Shown here: positions 33,720-43,615 of the stretch, piece by piece
Numbering within the stretch: position 1 is the stretch's first letter
Layout of the letters: each line of letters opens with the position of its first letter
From: an uncultured Bacteroidota bacterium
Lineage (GTDB): Bacteria > Bacteroidota > Bacteroidia > Chitinophagales > Chitinophagaceae
Length of the DNA stretch: 49,339 bases
Reading direction: 5' to 3'
Assembly: GCA_946479615.1 (NCBI GenBank)
Contig: CAMLGR010000011.1
Location: 1 to 49,339, forward strand
Program-made: the position numbers and the translations under genes
The notes under the pieces: model-generated
What the model saw: the letters and a program-made list of their open reading frames with translations, nothing else
Told to the model about the DNA's origin: nothing
The model's database searches: none

Positions 33720-34646
33720 CTACCAGGTCCGGTCTTTCATGAATTGATCGAGTTCCTGTCTTGACATGGGAAGTTTGGAAGGATTTTCATCCAGCCATTT
33801 CAAAAAATCTTTTTTGATCTCCTCTGTCCATTTTGTATCGATCTGCCCGGGTGTATATTTTCCTTCGCGCAGGCGCTGGTGACCAAATGCATCGCGTAAG
33901 GAAATAAACTCGGCGTTGAGCACCACTTCTTCCACGAGATAAGCAGGGATAAAGACGATGCCGCCTTTTTTCGCCAGCGCAATATCACCGGGTAATACTG
34001 TAGCGCGACCGATGCGGATCGGAACATTGATACCTGCCAGCATCATTTGTTGTATATAAGAAGGATCGTATCCTTTTATCCAGGCATTGAATCCATCGAT
34101 CTCATTAAGTCCTTCCACATCCCTGACAGAGCCATAGAAGATCACGCCCTTGTGTGATTTGGCATAGATGGCATTGCCCAGGTTATCGCCGATCAATGTG
34201 CCATCCACTACTTTTCCATAACTGTCGGCCACATAGATATCGCCGTTCTTTAATACATCAATAGGCCATGAATTGGTAGCACCGATACGACCTTCGGCCT
34301 TGCCTTTGTCGGTAATGACCTTGTCAAGATCGGGACGAAGCGGCATGTACTGGGCGGTGACTACTCTTCCCACCATGACTGAATCATCATGCAATACCAT
34401 CCAGTCGCCTTCAAACTGATTTTGAAATCCTTTGTTGCGAAGAATGCCCCAGGCTTCTTCGAGGTGAACGCCTTTTAAACGTTCCATTAATTTATCGGGA
34501 ACCCGTGGTCTTCCATCCGGTGAGCGTTCGCCTTTCCAATCGGGGGTAATGGCTTTGATCTGGTCGCTGGTAAGCGTTACCTGCTGCGCCTGTGAAAAGA
34601 AAAATGTACAGATCCATACAGCAAGAAGTAGTATTCTGTTTTTCAT
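33720..34646 (-). CDS. Exported RraA-family protein (aldolase-like)
   Basis: 308 residues. MKNRILLLAVWICTFFFSQAQQ is a Sec signal peptide. The RraA/HMG-aldolase fold is seen in WGILRNKGFQNQFEGDW, GDIYVADSYGKV, GDNLGNAIYAKSHKGVIFYGSVRDVEGLNEI (with the Arg-Asp pair that binds substrate and metal in the aldolases) and VLPGDIALAKKGGIVFIPAYLVEEVV. Members either bind RNase E (true RraA) or cleave 2-keto acids with divalent metal; the context of dehydratase and kinase favours the second. It is 37 nt downstream of the kinase gene. Confidence 0.87.
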   Translation of the reverse strand: MKNRILLLAVWICTFFFSQAQQVTLTSDQIKAITPDWKGERSPDGRPRVPDKLMERLKGVHLEEAWGILRNKGFQNQFEGDWMVLHDDSVMVGRVVTAQYMPLRPDLDKVITDKGKAEGRIGATNSWPIDVLKNGDIYVADSYGKVVDGTLIGDNLGNAIYAKSHKGVIFYGSVRDVEGLNEIDGFNAWIKGYDPSYIQQMMLAGINVPIRIGRATVLPGDIALAKKGGIVFIPAYLVEEVVLNAEFISLRDAFGHQRLREGKYTPGQIDTKWTEEIKKDFLKWLDENPSKLPMSRQELDQFMKDRTW

Positions 34647-34683
34647 ATCGCTGATCGTTTGTTTTTATGATATAATAATTAGG

Positions 34684-36207
34684 TTATTGCATATTGGCAA
34701 TATCCTGGAACTCATCTTCGAGTTTCAGGCTCAATCGTTCGAATATTTTGAAATACTTCAGGTAAATAGCGTTGTGTTGTTTCTTGGGATAATACTCATC
34801 AGTTAAGATCACCGTCTGCGCCGCTTCATCGAGGTCTTTATACAATCCCATTTCAATTCCACTAAGAAGGAATGCACCAAGTGCGATGCTGTCTGAATTT
34901 TTTCGCAGCGAAACTGGTTTATTAAAAATATCGGCGATCATCTGTGTGCAGAAAGGAAGGGAAGCAAAGCTGCCGTGAACGGAAAGGCTTTTGAAGGAGC
35001 GATGCTCTTCCAGTATTTTACCAATACTATAGATCTCGTAAAGAATGCCTTCTATGGTGGCCCTGATAAAATGTTGCCGTTCGTGTTTGATATTCAGCCC
35101 GAAGTAAACACCTCTTGCATTCGCGTTCCATAAAGGGGCGCGTTCTCCTAATAAATAAGGAAGAAAAAGCAATCCATCCGAACCGGGTTCGAGTTTGGAG
35201 GCTTCATCGATCAGGTTTTCCATAGTGAATTCGAGATCGAAGGGTTTGCTGAAATCGCCAAACTGCTTGGCAAACCATTCGAAAATGATCCCGCCATTGT
35301 TGGTAGGACCGCCGGAGATATAACAATCTTCGGTCAGCAGGTAATTGAAGAAACGGCGTTTGTCGTCCTGCAATACTTTTTTTCCTACTACTCTTACGGC
35401 GCCGCTATCCTCGATGGTAATAACTGCTTTATCTTCTCCCCAAACACCGGCCCCGAGTGTGGCGAGGCAACCGTCGCTGGAGCCAATTAATATCTTGGTA
35501 GAAGAAGAAAGGCCCAGCGAGGTCTGGTATTCTTTTTTTAATTGACCGGGAGATGCGAATACGGGTAATAATTCAGGTAATTGTTTTTCATCGATACCTG
35601 CATAGGCCAGTGCATCTGCTTCCCATTTTACGGTATGAATATTCATCAGGCCGGTGGCTGATGCGAGGCTATAGTCGATGACATATTCGCCGGTGAGTTG
35701 TTGTATGATATAACTTTTTAAAGAAAGGAATTTGCTGGTGCGTTTAAAATTTTCTGCATCATGATTTTTCAGCCAGGTGATCTTAATCAGCGGGGACATG
35801 GGATGTATAGGAGTGCCGGTAGCCTGGTAGATGCTTCTTCCCAATGTAGATTCATTTAATTCCTGTCCTTCTTTCTTTCCCCTGTTATCGGCCCAGGTGA
35901 TAGCATTGCCTAATGGTACTCCATTTTTATCAATAGGTAATACACTGTGCATGGCTGCGCTGAAACAAATGCAGACCACATCATATTTGCGTGGATGAAT
36001 CTTTTCGGTCAGCAGGTTTTTTAATACATATAACATGGTAATAAAGATCTGTTCGGGGTCCTGCTCGCTATAGTCGGGTTCGGTGTGAAAAGTAGGATAA
36101 GACCCTTTCATCGATCCGATCGTATTTCCCTTCAGGTCAAATGCCACTACTCTTACAGCGTTGGTGCCGAGCTCGACGGTGATGATGCAACTTGATTTCG
36201 TAGTCAT
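34684..36207 (-). CDS. FGGY-family carbohydrate kinase, probable gluconokinase
   Basis: 507 residues of the FGGY sugar kinase fold. IITVELGTNAVRVVAFDLKG is the phosphate-1 motif of the first actin-like domain, ITWADNRGKKEGQEL the substrate-binding segment, KILIGSSDGCLATLGAGVW and ISGGPTNNGGIIFEW the start of the second domain, and FLPYLLGERAPLWNANARGVYFGL plus VHGSFASLPFCTQMIADIFNKPV the C-terminal signatures. The gluconate subfamily is my best guess from the overall pattern. Cytoplasmic. Only 4 nt separate it from the AraC regulator gene upstream. Confidence 0.87.
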   Translation of the reverse strand: MTTKSSCIITVELGTNAVRVVAFDLKGNTIGSMKGSYPTFHTEPDYSEQDPEQIFITMLYVLKNLLTEKIHPRKYDVVCICFSAAMHSVLPIDKNGVPLGNAITWADNRGKKEGQELNESTLGRSIYQATGTPIHPMSPLIKITWLKNHDAENFKRTSKFLSLKSYIIQQLTGEYVIDYSLASATGLMNIHTVKWEADALAYAGIDEKQLPELLPVFASPGQLKKEYQTSLGLSSSTKILIGSSDGCLATLGAGVWGEDKAVITIEDSGAVRVVGKKVLQDDKRRFFNYLLTEDCYISGGPTNNGGIIFEWFAKQFGDFSKPFDLEFTMENLIDEASKLEPGSDGLLFLPYLLGERAPLWNANARGVYFGLNIKHERQHFIRATIEGILYEIYSIGKILEEHRSFKSLSVHGSFASLPFCTQMIADIFNKPVSLRKNSDSIALGAFLLSGIEMGLYKDLDEAAQTVILTDEYYPKKQHNAIYLKYFKIFERLSLKLEDEFQDIANMQ

Positions 36208-36211
36208 ATCA

Positions 36212-37102
36212 TTAATTTTTTGAACTGTTATTCTTCCTGAACTGGCTTGGTGTGTAGCCGGTCAGTTTCTTGAACGTGGTGGAAAAATGTTGTGATGAAT
36301 AAAACCCTGTCTCCAGGGCAATGTCTGTTACGTTTACATCCTGTCTTTTCAAAAGGCGGATCGCTTCCGATATGCGGATATTGATCAGGTAGTTCAATGG
36401 TGAGAAGCCGGTAAAGTTTTTTACTTTTTCATTAAAGGCTGTAGTACCCAGCCCTACGAGCGCTGCCATTTCTTCTACGGTCCATTGATGAGAAAGATTC
36501 TGGCGCAATGTTTTTTCCAGCTTCAGAAAGGTTTGCGGGAAATCGCGGTGTGAATTGTTTTGCCTGGTGAGCTGCCGGGTAACGAGAATAAAAAGTTCAT
36601 CGATGAGTTGATTTACCCGCGTGGAATAGCCGAGTTCCTGGGTAAACAATTCATTCTGTAAACTTTGAAAGATGGAACCGGCTTCTTTTAATTTGGAAAT
36701 GACCGGCGTGTTGTTCAACCACAATATCTTCTTAATAGTAATGATCTCGCCGGAAGAAATGCCGCTCCATTTTCCGAGTAATGATCTTCCATCTGTTTCT
36801 GATTTATCGGGTTCGATATGAATCCATGAAAGAGTACCAATATCGAGGTATTCTTTTTCTGCGCCTAATGTTTGACCAGGAAGAACAATGGCAAGGTCCC
36901 AGGGATAAAGAATGCAATGCTGATCGTTGACCATCCATTCAAACTTTCCTTCCATGATATAGTAAAAACGGATTGCATCTGAAATCGTAGTCGTAAATGA
37001 ATTAAGGCGGATAGAATTGTTTCGCTTGAGGGCAAACTCATTGATGTGTGCAAATTGTTGCAATTCCTTCGCGATCCCCTGCTGCAATAAAAACTGATTC
37101 AT
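36212..37102 (-). CDS. AraC family transcriptional regulator of the sugar-acid locus
   Basis: 296 residues: an N-terminal cupin-like sensing domain (about 15-110, FKLNSFTTTISDAIRFYYIMEGKFEW-like region with YPWDLAIVLPGQ) and a C-terminal pair of helix-turn-helices (about 190-290) with QWTVEEMAALVGLGTTAFNEKVKNFTGFSPLNYLINIRISEAIRLL and DIALETGFYSSQHFSTTFKKLTGYTPSQFRK. It is transcribed divergently from susC and is the first gene of the minus-strand operon, so it probably controls both directions in response to a sugar acid. Confidence 0.92.
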   Translation of the reverse strand: MNQFLLQQGIAKELQQFAHINEFALKRNNSIRLNSFTTTISDAIRFYYIMEGKFEWMVNDQHCILYPWDLAIVLPGQTLGAEKEYLDIGTLSWIHIEPDKSETDGRSLLGKWSGISSGEIITIKKILWLNNTPVISKLKEAGSIFQSLQNELFTQELGYSTRVNQLIDELFILVTRQLTRQNNSHRDFPQTFLKLEKTLRQNLSHQWTVEEMAALVGLGTTAFNEKVKNFTGFSPLNYLINIRISEAIRLLKRQDVNVTDIALETGFYSSQHFSTTFKKLTGYTPSQFRKNNSSKN

Positions 37103-37287
37103 GCAAACATCATTAGTGTTTAAATGTACGATCTCATGCTCTTATCTCCGCACAGAAATTTGTACAATATTTTCCGGCGGGCTTTATTGGAAGTTTTGTG
37201 TGATCGTGTTGAGATACTTTGTAGGCTGATAAGTATGCTCGCTAACGACTGAAGAACGATTGTTTATTAACCAAACAACTTGCTTTT

Positions 37288-40200
37288 ATGAAGAAAAGAC
37301 TTACACTGGCTTTTCCGCCAGGCAATTCAAAATCCTATTTATTATTTTTATTTTCCCTCCTGCTTTCTGCTTTCGCTTATGGTCAAACAGTATCCGGTAC
37401 TGTTACTGATGGAGATAACAAACCTCTTTCCGGTGCTACCGTGATGGTAAAAAGTACCAAATTGGCAACCGCTACCAATGATGCCGGTCATTTCGAAATC
37501 AAAGCTGCGGGTACTGACGAACTGGTGATCAGCTCCGTTGGTTTTGCTACGCTGGAAGTTCCTGTAAAAGGAAGAGCTTCTTTGTCGATAAATTTAATGA
37601 CAGATGCACAAAGCCTGAATGTAGTGGTGGTAACAGCATTAGGCATCACCAAACAGGCGCGTGGCCTGGGATATTCTACCACCAATGTAAAATCGGATGA
37701 ATTGACGATCAACCGCACACCCAATGTGATCAATGCCCTGCAGGGCAAAGTAGCGGGCGTGAACATTTCTTCATTGGGAACAGGGCCCGGCGGTACTTCC
37801 AAGATCCGCATCCGCGGGCAATCCACGATCGGTGGTCAGAATAATCCATTGATAGTAATTAATGGTGTACCTATCGATAATACCAATTTCAATGATAATG
37901 CGGTGAGTGTAAAAGGTGGTGGTTCTTATGCCGATGGTGGTGATGGTCTATCCAGCATCAACCCCGATGATATCGAAAGTATGACGATCCTGAAGGGTGC
38001 ACCGGCAGCTGCCCTCTATGGTTCCCGTGCACAGAATGGAGTTATCATGGTGACGACCAAAACAAAAGGCAAGACCAAGGGATTGGGTGTTACCTATAAT
38101 ATGAATTATACGAATGAAACACCATTGGATTATACAGATTATCAAACGGAATACGGCCAGGGTGAGAATGGTCTTCGTCCTACTGCTCCCAATCCAACAT
38201 CGGGCGAGTGGTCGTTCGGGGAAAAGATACAGCCAGGCATGACAAATATTTTATTTGATGGCCTGGTTGTTCCCTACGTAATACAGAAAAGCCGTATCAA
38301 AGAATTTTACCGGAATGGTTCTAACTTTTCCAATACAGTTACGCTGGAATCATCAAATGATAAAGGCGGCATCCATCTTTCATTGAATAACACCGATAAC
38401 CTTGGTATCATGCCCAATAATAGTTTTAACAGGAAAAGCATGAACCTGGGTTTCAATTATAATTTATCCGATAAACTGAGCTTTGCAGGAAATGTGAACT
38501 ACTCTAATGAGTACAACAAAAATCCTCCGAATATCGGCAACCAGGATAATACCATTCCCACTACCCTGATGGCGCTGGCCAATACACTGCCATTGAGTGT
38601 ACTGGAAGCCAATAAATACAATGCACAGGGAAATGAATATATCTATTCCCGTTTTATGAATCGTACCAATCCGTATTGGGTGTTGACAGAACAGTTTCAT
38701 AATATCCGCCGCGACAGGATCTTTGGTAATGTATCTGCAAAATATAACCTGCGCCCCTGGTTATTCGTGCAGGGGCGTTTTGGACAGGATTACTGGTCGC
38801 GCGATGAAGATGTAAATAACTTCCCGACCGGCCAGGCGGCAAGACCTGCTGCGGCTGTAGCTGGTTTTGTGAATGGAGTATATACACAGGAATCAAGACG
38901 TTTCCGTGAAACCAATCTCGATTTCCTTATCAGCGCCAACAGGGATTTTGGTGATTTCAGTGTAAATCTTACCGGTGGTGGCAACCAGATGCGCAGGCGT
39001 TCAGATATCAATAATGTGCAGGTAACCGATTTTTCCATAAGAGGACTTTACCTGGTACAATATGGAAGAGCGAAAGATCCTACGTATGCATTGATCACAC
39101 AAGGTGTAAACTCATTGTATAGTTCAGGCGAAGTGTCGTGGAAAAGAACATTGTATCTGAATGCTACGGTAAGAAACGACTGGTTCTCTACTTTATCACC
39201 GGAAAACAGGAGTGTATTATATCCTTCTGTATCCGGTGCCTATGTATTTTCGGAAACGCTTAAGAACATTCCCTGGTTATCATTCGGAAAGATCAGGGCC
39301 GGTTATGCAGAAGTGGGTAGTGATGGCGATGTGGCTCCTTTCTCTGACCAGTTGTTTTATGCGATTAGCGCCAATACAATTACCAACCCTGCGGGAACAG
39401 CTGTGTCGGTAGGTACGAGTGGAACGATTGTTCCGAATCCGAATCTGAAACCAAGCCGCACGGCTGAAACAGAAGTAGGTCTTGAATTAAAATTATTCAA
39501 GAGCCGCGTGAGTGTGGATTTCGCTATGTATAAAAAAATAACAACGGACCAGATCGTTCAGATACAGATCTCTGATGGTTCAGGCTTTGTGAATACAAGG
39601 ATCAATAGTGGTAAAAGCCGTAACCAGGGTTTTGAAGGATTGGTTACTGTTATTCCTGTTCAGACAAGAGACTTCAACTGGGAGTTCACTGCCAATACCG
39701 GTTATAATAAAACAAAAGTGCTGAGCATCCTGACCAGCACACCGGGTGAACGTATTACCACTGCCACACACGTATTCAATGGTGAAGTAAGGCATGTAGT
39801 AGGACAGGAAATGGGACAGATCGCCGGGTATGGTTATGCGCGGAATGCAAAAGGCGAACGGATCTTCCAGACAAATGGATTGCCCCAAAGAACAGCTGAT
39901 CTTATTTTATTCGGTAGTGCATTGCCAAAATGGACAGGTGGTTTCCTGAACTCATTTAATTACAAAGGAATTTCTTTATCTGTTTTCATCGATTATAAAC
40001 TGGGCAATAAAATGCTTTCGGGCACCAACTTCAATGCGTATCGCGAAGGATTGCATAAGAACACACTGGAAGGAAGAACAACCGGTGTGGTAGGAGTAGG
40101 TGTGAATCCTTCGGGTGGTGTGAATACAGCCAATGCGGCTAACCAGACCTATTGGGAGCACCTGCGTACACAACAGATCATTGAACCCGCTGTGTATAAT

Positions 40201-40446
40201 GGCGGTTACTGGAAACTGCGCCAGATCACTGTTGGATATGATTTCACCAGGTTTGTTCCGGCTAAATGGCCTGTGAAAGGGGTCAAACTTGACTTTGTAG
40301 CAAATAATGTACTGATGCTGAAAAAATGGGTTGATAATATCGATCCTGAAAGTATGGGTCTTGGTTCGGATAACCAGGTAGGACTTGAATCGCCTGGTAT
40401 GCCAACTACAAGAGGACTGGGATTGAACTTAAACATTAAATTTTAA
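37288..40446 (+). CDS. SusC/RagA family TonB-linked outer-membrane transporter
   Basis: 1052 residues. A signal peptide (to about residue 32, SAFAYGQ) is followed by a carboxypeptidase-regulatory-like domain (33-115; VSGTVTDGDNKPLSGATVMVKST), the SusC hinge LGITKQARGLGYSTT, a plug domain (about 130-255; NVINALQGKVAGVNISS, IRIRGQSTIGGQNNPLIVINGVPID, LKGAPAAALYGSRAQNGVIMVTTK), and a beta-barrel ending in LGLNLNIKF. It imports an oligosaccharide or glycoside with TonB energy and its SusD partner. It starts a plus-strand operon divergent from the AraC/kinase operon. Confidence 0.96.
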   Translation: MKKRLTLAFPPGNSKSYLLFLFSLLLSAFAYGQTVSGTVTDGDNKPLSGATVMVKSTKLATATNDAGHFEIKAAGTDELVISSVGFATLEVPVKGRASLSINLMTDAQSLNVVVVTALGITKQARGLGYSTTNVKSDELTINRTPNVINALQGKVAGVNISSLGTGPGGTSKIRIRGQSTIGGQNNPLIVINGVPIDNTNFNDNAVSVKGGGSYADGGDGLSSINPDDIESMTILKGAPAAALYGSRAQNGVIMVTTKTKGKTKGLGVTYNMNYTNETPLDYTDYQTEYGQGENGLRPTAPNPTSGEWSFGEKIQPGMTNILFDGLVVPYVIQKSRIKEFYRNGSNFSNTVTLESSNDKGGIHLSLNNTDNLGIMPNNSFNRKSMNLGFNYNLSDKLSFAGNVNYSNEYNKNPPNIGNQDNTIPTTLMALANTLPLSVLEANKYNAQGNEYIYSRFMNRTNPYWVLTEQFHNIRRDRIFGNVSAKYNLRPWLFVQGRFGQDYWSRDEDVNNFPTGQAARPAAAVAGFVNGVYTQESRRFRETNLDFLISANRDFGDFSVNLTGGGNQMRRRSDINNVQVTDFSIRGLYLVQYGRAKDPTYALITQGVNSLYSSGEVSWKRTLYLNATVRNDWFSTLSPENRSVLYPSVSGAYVFSETLKNIPWLSFGKIRAGYAEVGSDGDVAPFSDQLFYAISANTITNPAGTAVSVGTSGTIVPNPNLKPSRTAETEVGLELKLFKSRVSVDFAMYKKITTDQIVQIQISDGSGFVNTRINSGKSRNQGFEGLVTVIPVQTRDFNWEFTANTGYNKTKVLSILTSTPGERITTATHVFNGEVRHVVGQEMGQIAGYGYARNAKGERIFQTNGLPQRTADLILFGSALPKWTGGFLNSFNYKGISLSVFIDYKLGNKMLSGTNFNAYREGLHKNTLEGRTTGVVGVGVNPSGGVNTANAANQTYWEHLRTQQIIEPAVYNGGYWKLRQITVGYDFTRFVPAKWPVKGVKLDFVANNVLMLKKWVDNIDPESMGLGSDNQVGLESPGMPTTRGLGLNLNIKF

Positions 40447-41999
40447 TGCTACTACTCATGAAAAAAATACTTAACTATAGTTTGCTGGCTTGCGTGATGT
40501 TATTCGCCGCTTCCTGTGATAAAGGATTTGAAAGGCTTAACACCAATACCACCAGCCCTACTTCACTCGATCCGGCTTTGTTATTAAATAATGCCGTGAT
40601 CAATACTTCATTCCCTGTCAAATCACTGGTATTTGATATTGGAATTGTACAGCAGGTCATTTCTCCTAATGGAGGCGTACTGGCGGGCGCTAATTTTAAT
40701 GTTGACAGCCGTGATGTAACCAATGCTCCTATATGGGCGGCCTATTTTCAGAATGTGATCAAGTACACCGACGATGTGATTACGCGCACGAAAAGTGTAC
40801 CTGCCAGGAGCAACCTGTATAATATGGCCCGCATTCTTCAATCATATGCATTTATGATACTGACAGATGAATACGGAGATATTCCTTATACCGAAGCAGG
40901 CGCTGGTTTTTCCAACCAGATCTTTTTACCCAAGTATGATGCACAGCAGGATGTTTATACAAAGATCATACAGGAACTGACAGAAGCTGCTACTGCCTTA
41001 AATGCGGCAGGTGCTATAGAGACACAGGATGTTCTATATGCCGGCAATGTTGCGCAATGGAAAAAATTTGCCTATTCTTTATTATTACGGGCAGGAATGC
41101 GGATTGCCAAAGCCGATGCTGCAAAATCATTGGCCGCGGTACAAGCTGCATTTGCAGGGGGCGTGATACTGAATAATGCCGATAATGCTTATATGAGACA
41201 TGATGCCAACTATACCCAGGCGATCGGCAGCACTCTGAATGGTAGCGAGGCTGCTAACTTTTACCTGACCAAGCCATTTGTTGATCAATTAAAAAGTACC
41301 AGTGATCCGCGGTTGTCTGCGATTGCTGTCAGGTATGTGGGTGCGACCTCGGGTAACGGACAAACAGTAGCGGTAAGTACTACCGATCCTGCACAGCAGG
41401 TGGGAATGCCGATGGGAAAAGATAATGGTACTGTTGGTGCGGCTGCTACTGCCGACGGACTGGCCAGTTTTTATGATTACAGCCAGGTAGACAGAAGACG
41501 AATGGTTAAGACCTCTGCACCTGTATTTTTTGTTACAGCGGCACAAACACAATTGTTACTGGCAGAGGCAAGGTTCAAAGGGTGGATTACTACCGGAACT
41601 GCTGCACAATATTTTTCTGATGGGATCAGGGCGCATATGGATCAGCTCGCAACGTATGATGCAGGATCTGCAGTTGCCGGAGGCGCGAGAGATACGTATG
41701 TTGCTGCCAATCCATTAACGGCGGGTACAGAATTACAACAGATCAATACGCAGTACTGGATCGCCTCATTCTTAAACGGTCCTGAAGCATTTGCCAATTT
41801 CAGAAGAAGCGGATTCCCGACATTAACGCCGAATCCTTACGGACAGCCAAGCAATCCTGATGTACCTGCCGGTACATTTATCAGGAGGCTTACCTATCCT
41901 ACTTCTGAATTATCAATCAATACTACCAATGTAAATGCCGCTATTACGCGCCAGGGCGCTGATAAACTGAGCACCCGCATCTGGTGGGACAAACCATAA
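40446..41999 (+). CDS. SusD-like (RagB family) outer-membrane lipoprotein
   Basis: 517 residues; the ATG at 40446 overlaps the susC stop, and a second Met at 40458 (MKKILNYSLLACVMLFAASC) may be the true start since the signal begins there. The lipobox FAASC marks the lipidated Cys. The body matches the SusD-like_2 group: GFERLNTNTTSPTSLDPALLLNNA, AAYFQNVIKYTDDVI, ILQSYAFMILTDEYGDIPYTEA and QTQLLLAEARFKGW. It binds the glycan or sugar that SusC transports. The close pairing with SusC defines a transport pair. Confidence 0.94.
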   Translation: MLLLMKKILNYSLLACVMLFAASCDKGFERLNTNTTSPTSLDPALLLNNAVINTSFPVKSLVFDIGIVQQVISPNGGVLAGANFNVDSRDVTNAPIWAAYFQNVIKYTDDVITRTKSVPARSNLYNMARILQSYAFMILTDEYGDIPYTEAGAGFSNQIFLPKYDAQQDVYTKIIQELTEAATALNAAGAIETQDVLYAGNVAQWKKFAYSLLLRAGMRIAKADAAKSLAAVQAAFAGGVILNNADNAYMRHDANYTQAIGSTLNGSEAANFYLTKPFVDQLKSTSDPRLSAIAVRYVGATSGNGQTVAVSTTDPAQQVGMPMGKDNGTVGAAATADGLASFYDYSQVDRRRMVKTSAPVFFVTAAQTQLLLAEARFKGWITTGTAAQYFSDGIRAHMDQLATYDAGSAVAGGARDTYVAANPLTAGTELQQINTQYWIASFLNGPEAFANFRRSGFPTLTPNPYGQPSNPDVPAGTFIRRLTYPTSELSINTTNVNAAITRQGADKLSTRIWWDKP

Positions 42000-42038
42000 A
42001 ATCAAGGCTTTTTCGAGTCGCTAAGCAGGATCTATAGA

Positions 42039-42073
42039 AAAGACCTCTTTGTACTTGTTACAAGGGGGTCTTT
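42039..42073 (+). terminator. Terminator-like hairpin after susD
   Basis: Arms 42039-42053 and 42059-42073 (AAAGACC...TTGTA with TACAA...GGTCTTT) form a 15-bp stem with G-U wobbles and a 5-nt loop. It lies about 40 nt after the susD stop; the T tract is short. Confidence 0.65.
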
Positions 42074-42302
42074 CAGTTTGGAAGCCTGGCAGTCATGCGG
42101 TCGGCAGCCTGTAATTGACCGGCTATGACTGCTGATCCGATTAGGTATGGACTGCATGACTTAGACCGGGGTGGGGATAATTATCCCATAAAGTAAATTC
42201 TCGTTTTTATTATTGAATTCATAATCAGGGGATAAACATTGGAGCATGTTTTGTCTGGATAGATATCGGGATATCATTAAAAACAGTTTAAAGCCAACGA
42301 TC
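42074..42302. other. Leader region with stem and 14-bp palindrome
   Basis: AGTCATGCGGTC (42091-42102) pairs with GACTGCATGACT (42150-42161) over 12 bp with one wobble, enclosing about 47 nt. GGGATAATTATCCC at 42174-42187 is a perfect palindrome. Together they look like a structured leader or operator for the small gene at 42303. No gene seen. Confidence 0.4.
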
Positions 42303-42518
42303 ATGAATTCATTACTTAAAAGAACGCTTTTGTTTTTATCCATTACATTATTTTCTATGGCAGTGTGGGCACAGGATAAAAAAGTGGATGTAGATATTAA
42401 TTTAAATAAACACGATGATACAGGCTGGTATCAACGGCCATGGATTTGGGTAGTTGGCGCGGCTGTTTTTGTTTTGCTGCTGGTTATAATACTAAAACCC
42501 CGTAAAAGGGCAAGCTAA
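42303..42518 (+). CDS. Small exported single-span membrane protein
   Basis: 71 residues from the Met at 42303 (MNSLLKRTLLFLSITLFSM); a longer frame from 42246 adds 19 residues before the signal. Signal peptide with cleavage near AVWAQ, then a short polar stretch KKVDVDINLNKHDDTGWYQRP, one transmembrane helix (WIWVVGAAVFVLLLVIIL) and a basic end KPRKRAS. Such proteins are common in Bacteroidota and have no known function. Confidence 0.7.
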   Translation: MNSLLKRTLLFLSITLFSMAVWAQDKKVDVDINLNKHDDTGWYQRPWIWVVGAAVFVLLLVIILKPRKRAS

Positions 42519-42540
42519 CGGGAACATCAGTATACTAAAA

Positions 42541-42570
42541 CAAAACGCCCTGTAAAATTTACAAGGCGTT
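42541..42570 (-). terminator. Terminator of the histidine kinase gene
   Basis: Arms AACGCCCTGTAAA (42544-42556) and TTTACAAGGCGTT (42558-42570) pair with one mismatch. The minus strand continues TTGTTTTAG, 17 nt after the kinase stop at 42587. It may also end the plus-strand small gene. Confidence 0.7.
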
Positions 42571-42586
42571 CGAATGGAATTGAATC

Positions 42587-43396
42587 TTAATTCTGGAAAG
42601 AGTTATGTCCTTGTCTCTTTTCTAACACTAAAACAAATCGTGTTCCTGTTCCCTCCTGTGATTCTACGCTTACGCCGACCCGGTTTGACCGAAGAATATC
42701 ATAAGTTGTTGCGAGGCCAAGACCTAGTCCATCTGGCTTATTGGTAAAAAAAGGTTTGAATATATTTTTAAGATTTCCGTCACTCATACCACAACCGTTA
42801 TCTTCTATCTGTATTACGTATTTGTCTTCGATCGATGTAGTAACGATTTTTAATTCCCCTCTTCCCGGGGTCATTGCATCAATGGCGTTAATAATAATAT
42901 TGGTGATTGCAATCTTCATCCGTGGTCTATGGAATATAGCTTTACAATCTTCTCCGTCATATTCTTTTATGATCACAATATCTTTAAGCCGGATTCTGTC
43001 TCTTGCCATTTCCAGTACTTCGTCAAGCAACGTATGAATAGAATCATTTTCTGCCGGCACCTCATCTGCAAGCTGGTATTTTAGTAACTCATTGACAAGA
43101 TCATTGATCCTTCTGGAACTTCGTGCGATGATATCGATGTATACTTCGAGTTCCTTCTCTTTAAGTGCCGATTTCAGCATTTCAACAGACAGGTTGATAT
43201 TGGTGAGCGGATTCCTTACTTCGTGCGCCAATACAGAAACAAATTTAATATGAGGGTTTTCCAGTATCGCAGGAATGATCCTGGGCGCGTCTGGTTTGTT
43301 TCTAATGGGAGTTATCTTCAGGAAGGAGTTAAAATCTATGGATGATGTATAATCCACCGGTGATTCCGTGCTAAAAGAAACTTTAACTGGATTCAT
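42587..43396 (-). CDS. Soluble histidine kinase
   Basis: 269 residues. No membrane segment and no recognisable sensor domain: the first 48 residues are an unstructured lead. HisKA follows with FVSVLAHEVRNPLTNINLSVEML (His58), then HATPase_c with IINAIDAM (N box), IQIEDNGCGMSDGNLKNIF (G1), FTNKPDGLGLGLATTYDIL (F/G2). A response regulator is not adjacent. It lies 219 nt downstream of the PAS kinase gene on the same strand, with which it may share a pathway. Confidence 0.9.
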   Translation of the reverse strand: MNPVKVSFSTESPVDYTSSIDFNSFLKITPIRNKPDAPRIIPAILENPHIKFVSVLAHEVRNPLTNINLSVEMLKSALKEKELEVYIDIIARSSRRINDLVNELLKYQLADEVPAENDSIHTLLDEVLEMARDRIRLKDIVIIKEYDGEDCKAIFHRPRMKIAITNIIINAIDAMTPGRGELKIVTTSIEDKYVIQIEDNGCGMSDGNLKNIFKPFFTNKPDGLGLGLATTYDILRSNRVGVSVESQEGTGTRFVLVLEKRQGHNSFQN

Positions 43397-43615
43397 TGTG
43401 AAGGATTTTTTTGATTAATGCCTCACCTAAAGTTGACCCTAATTATGATTGTACTTATTATATGATCGCCAGAATAAGTTATATTATTCACACATTCTGC
43501 ACATTGTTGATCCTTTTTCCCGGAATACTGCCAAATAGTTTAACAGGTATTGTCTTGCCTGTGTAAAATAATGGCAATCATTAATTATGTAGCATTATCT
43601 TTTAAGGGATACCAT

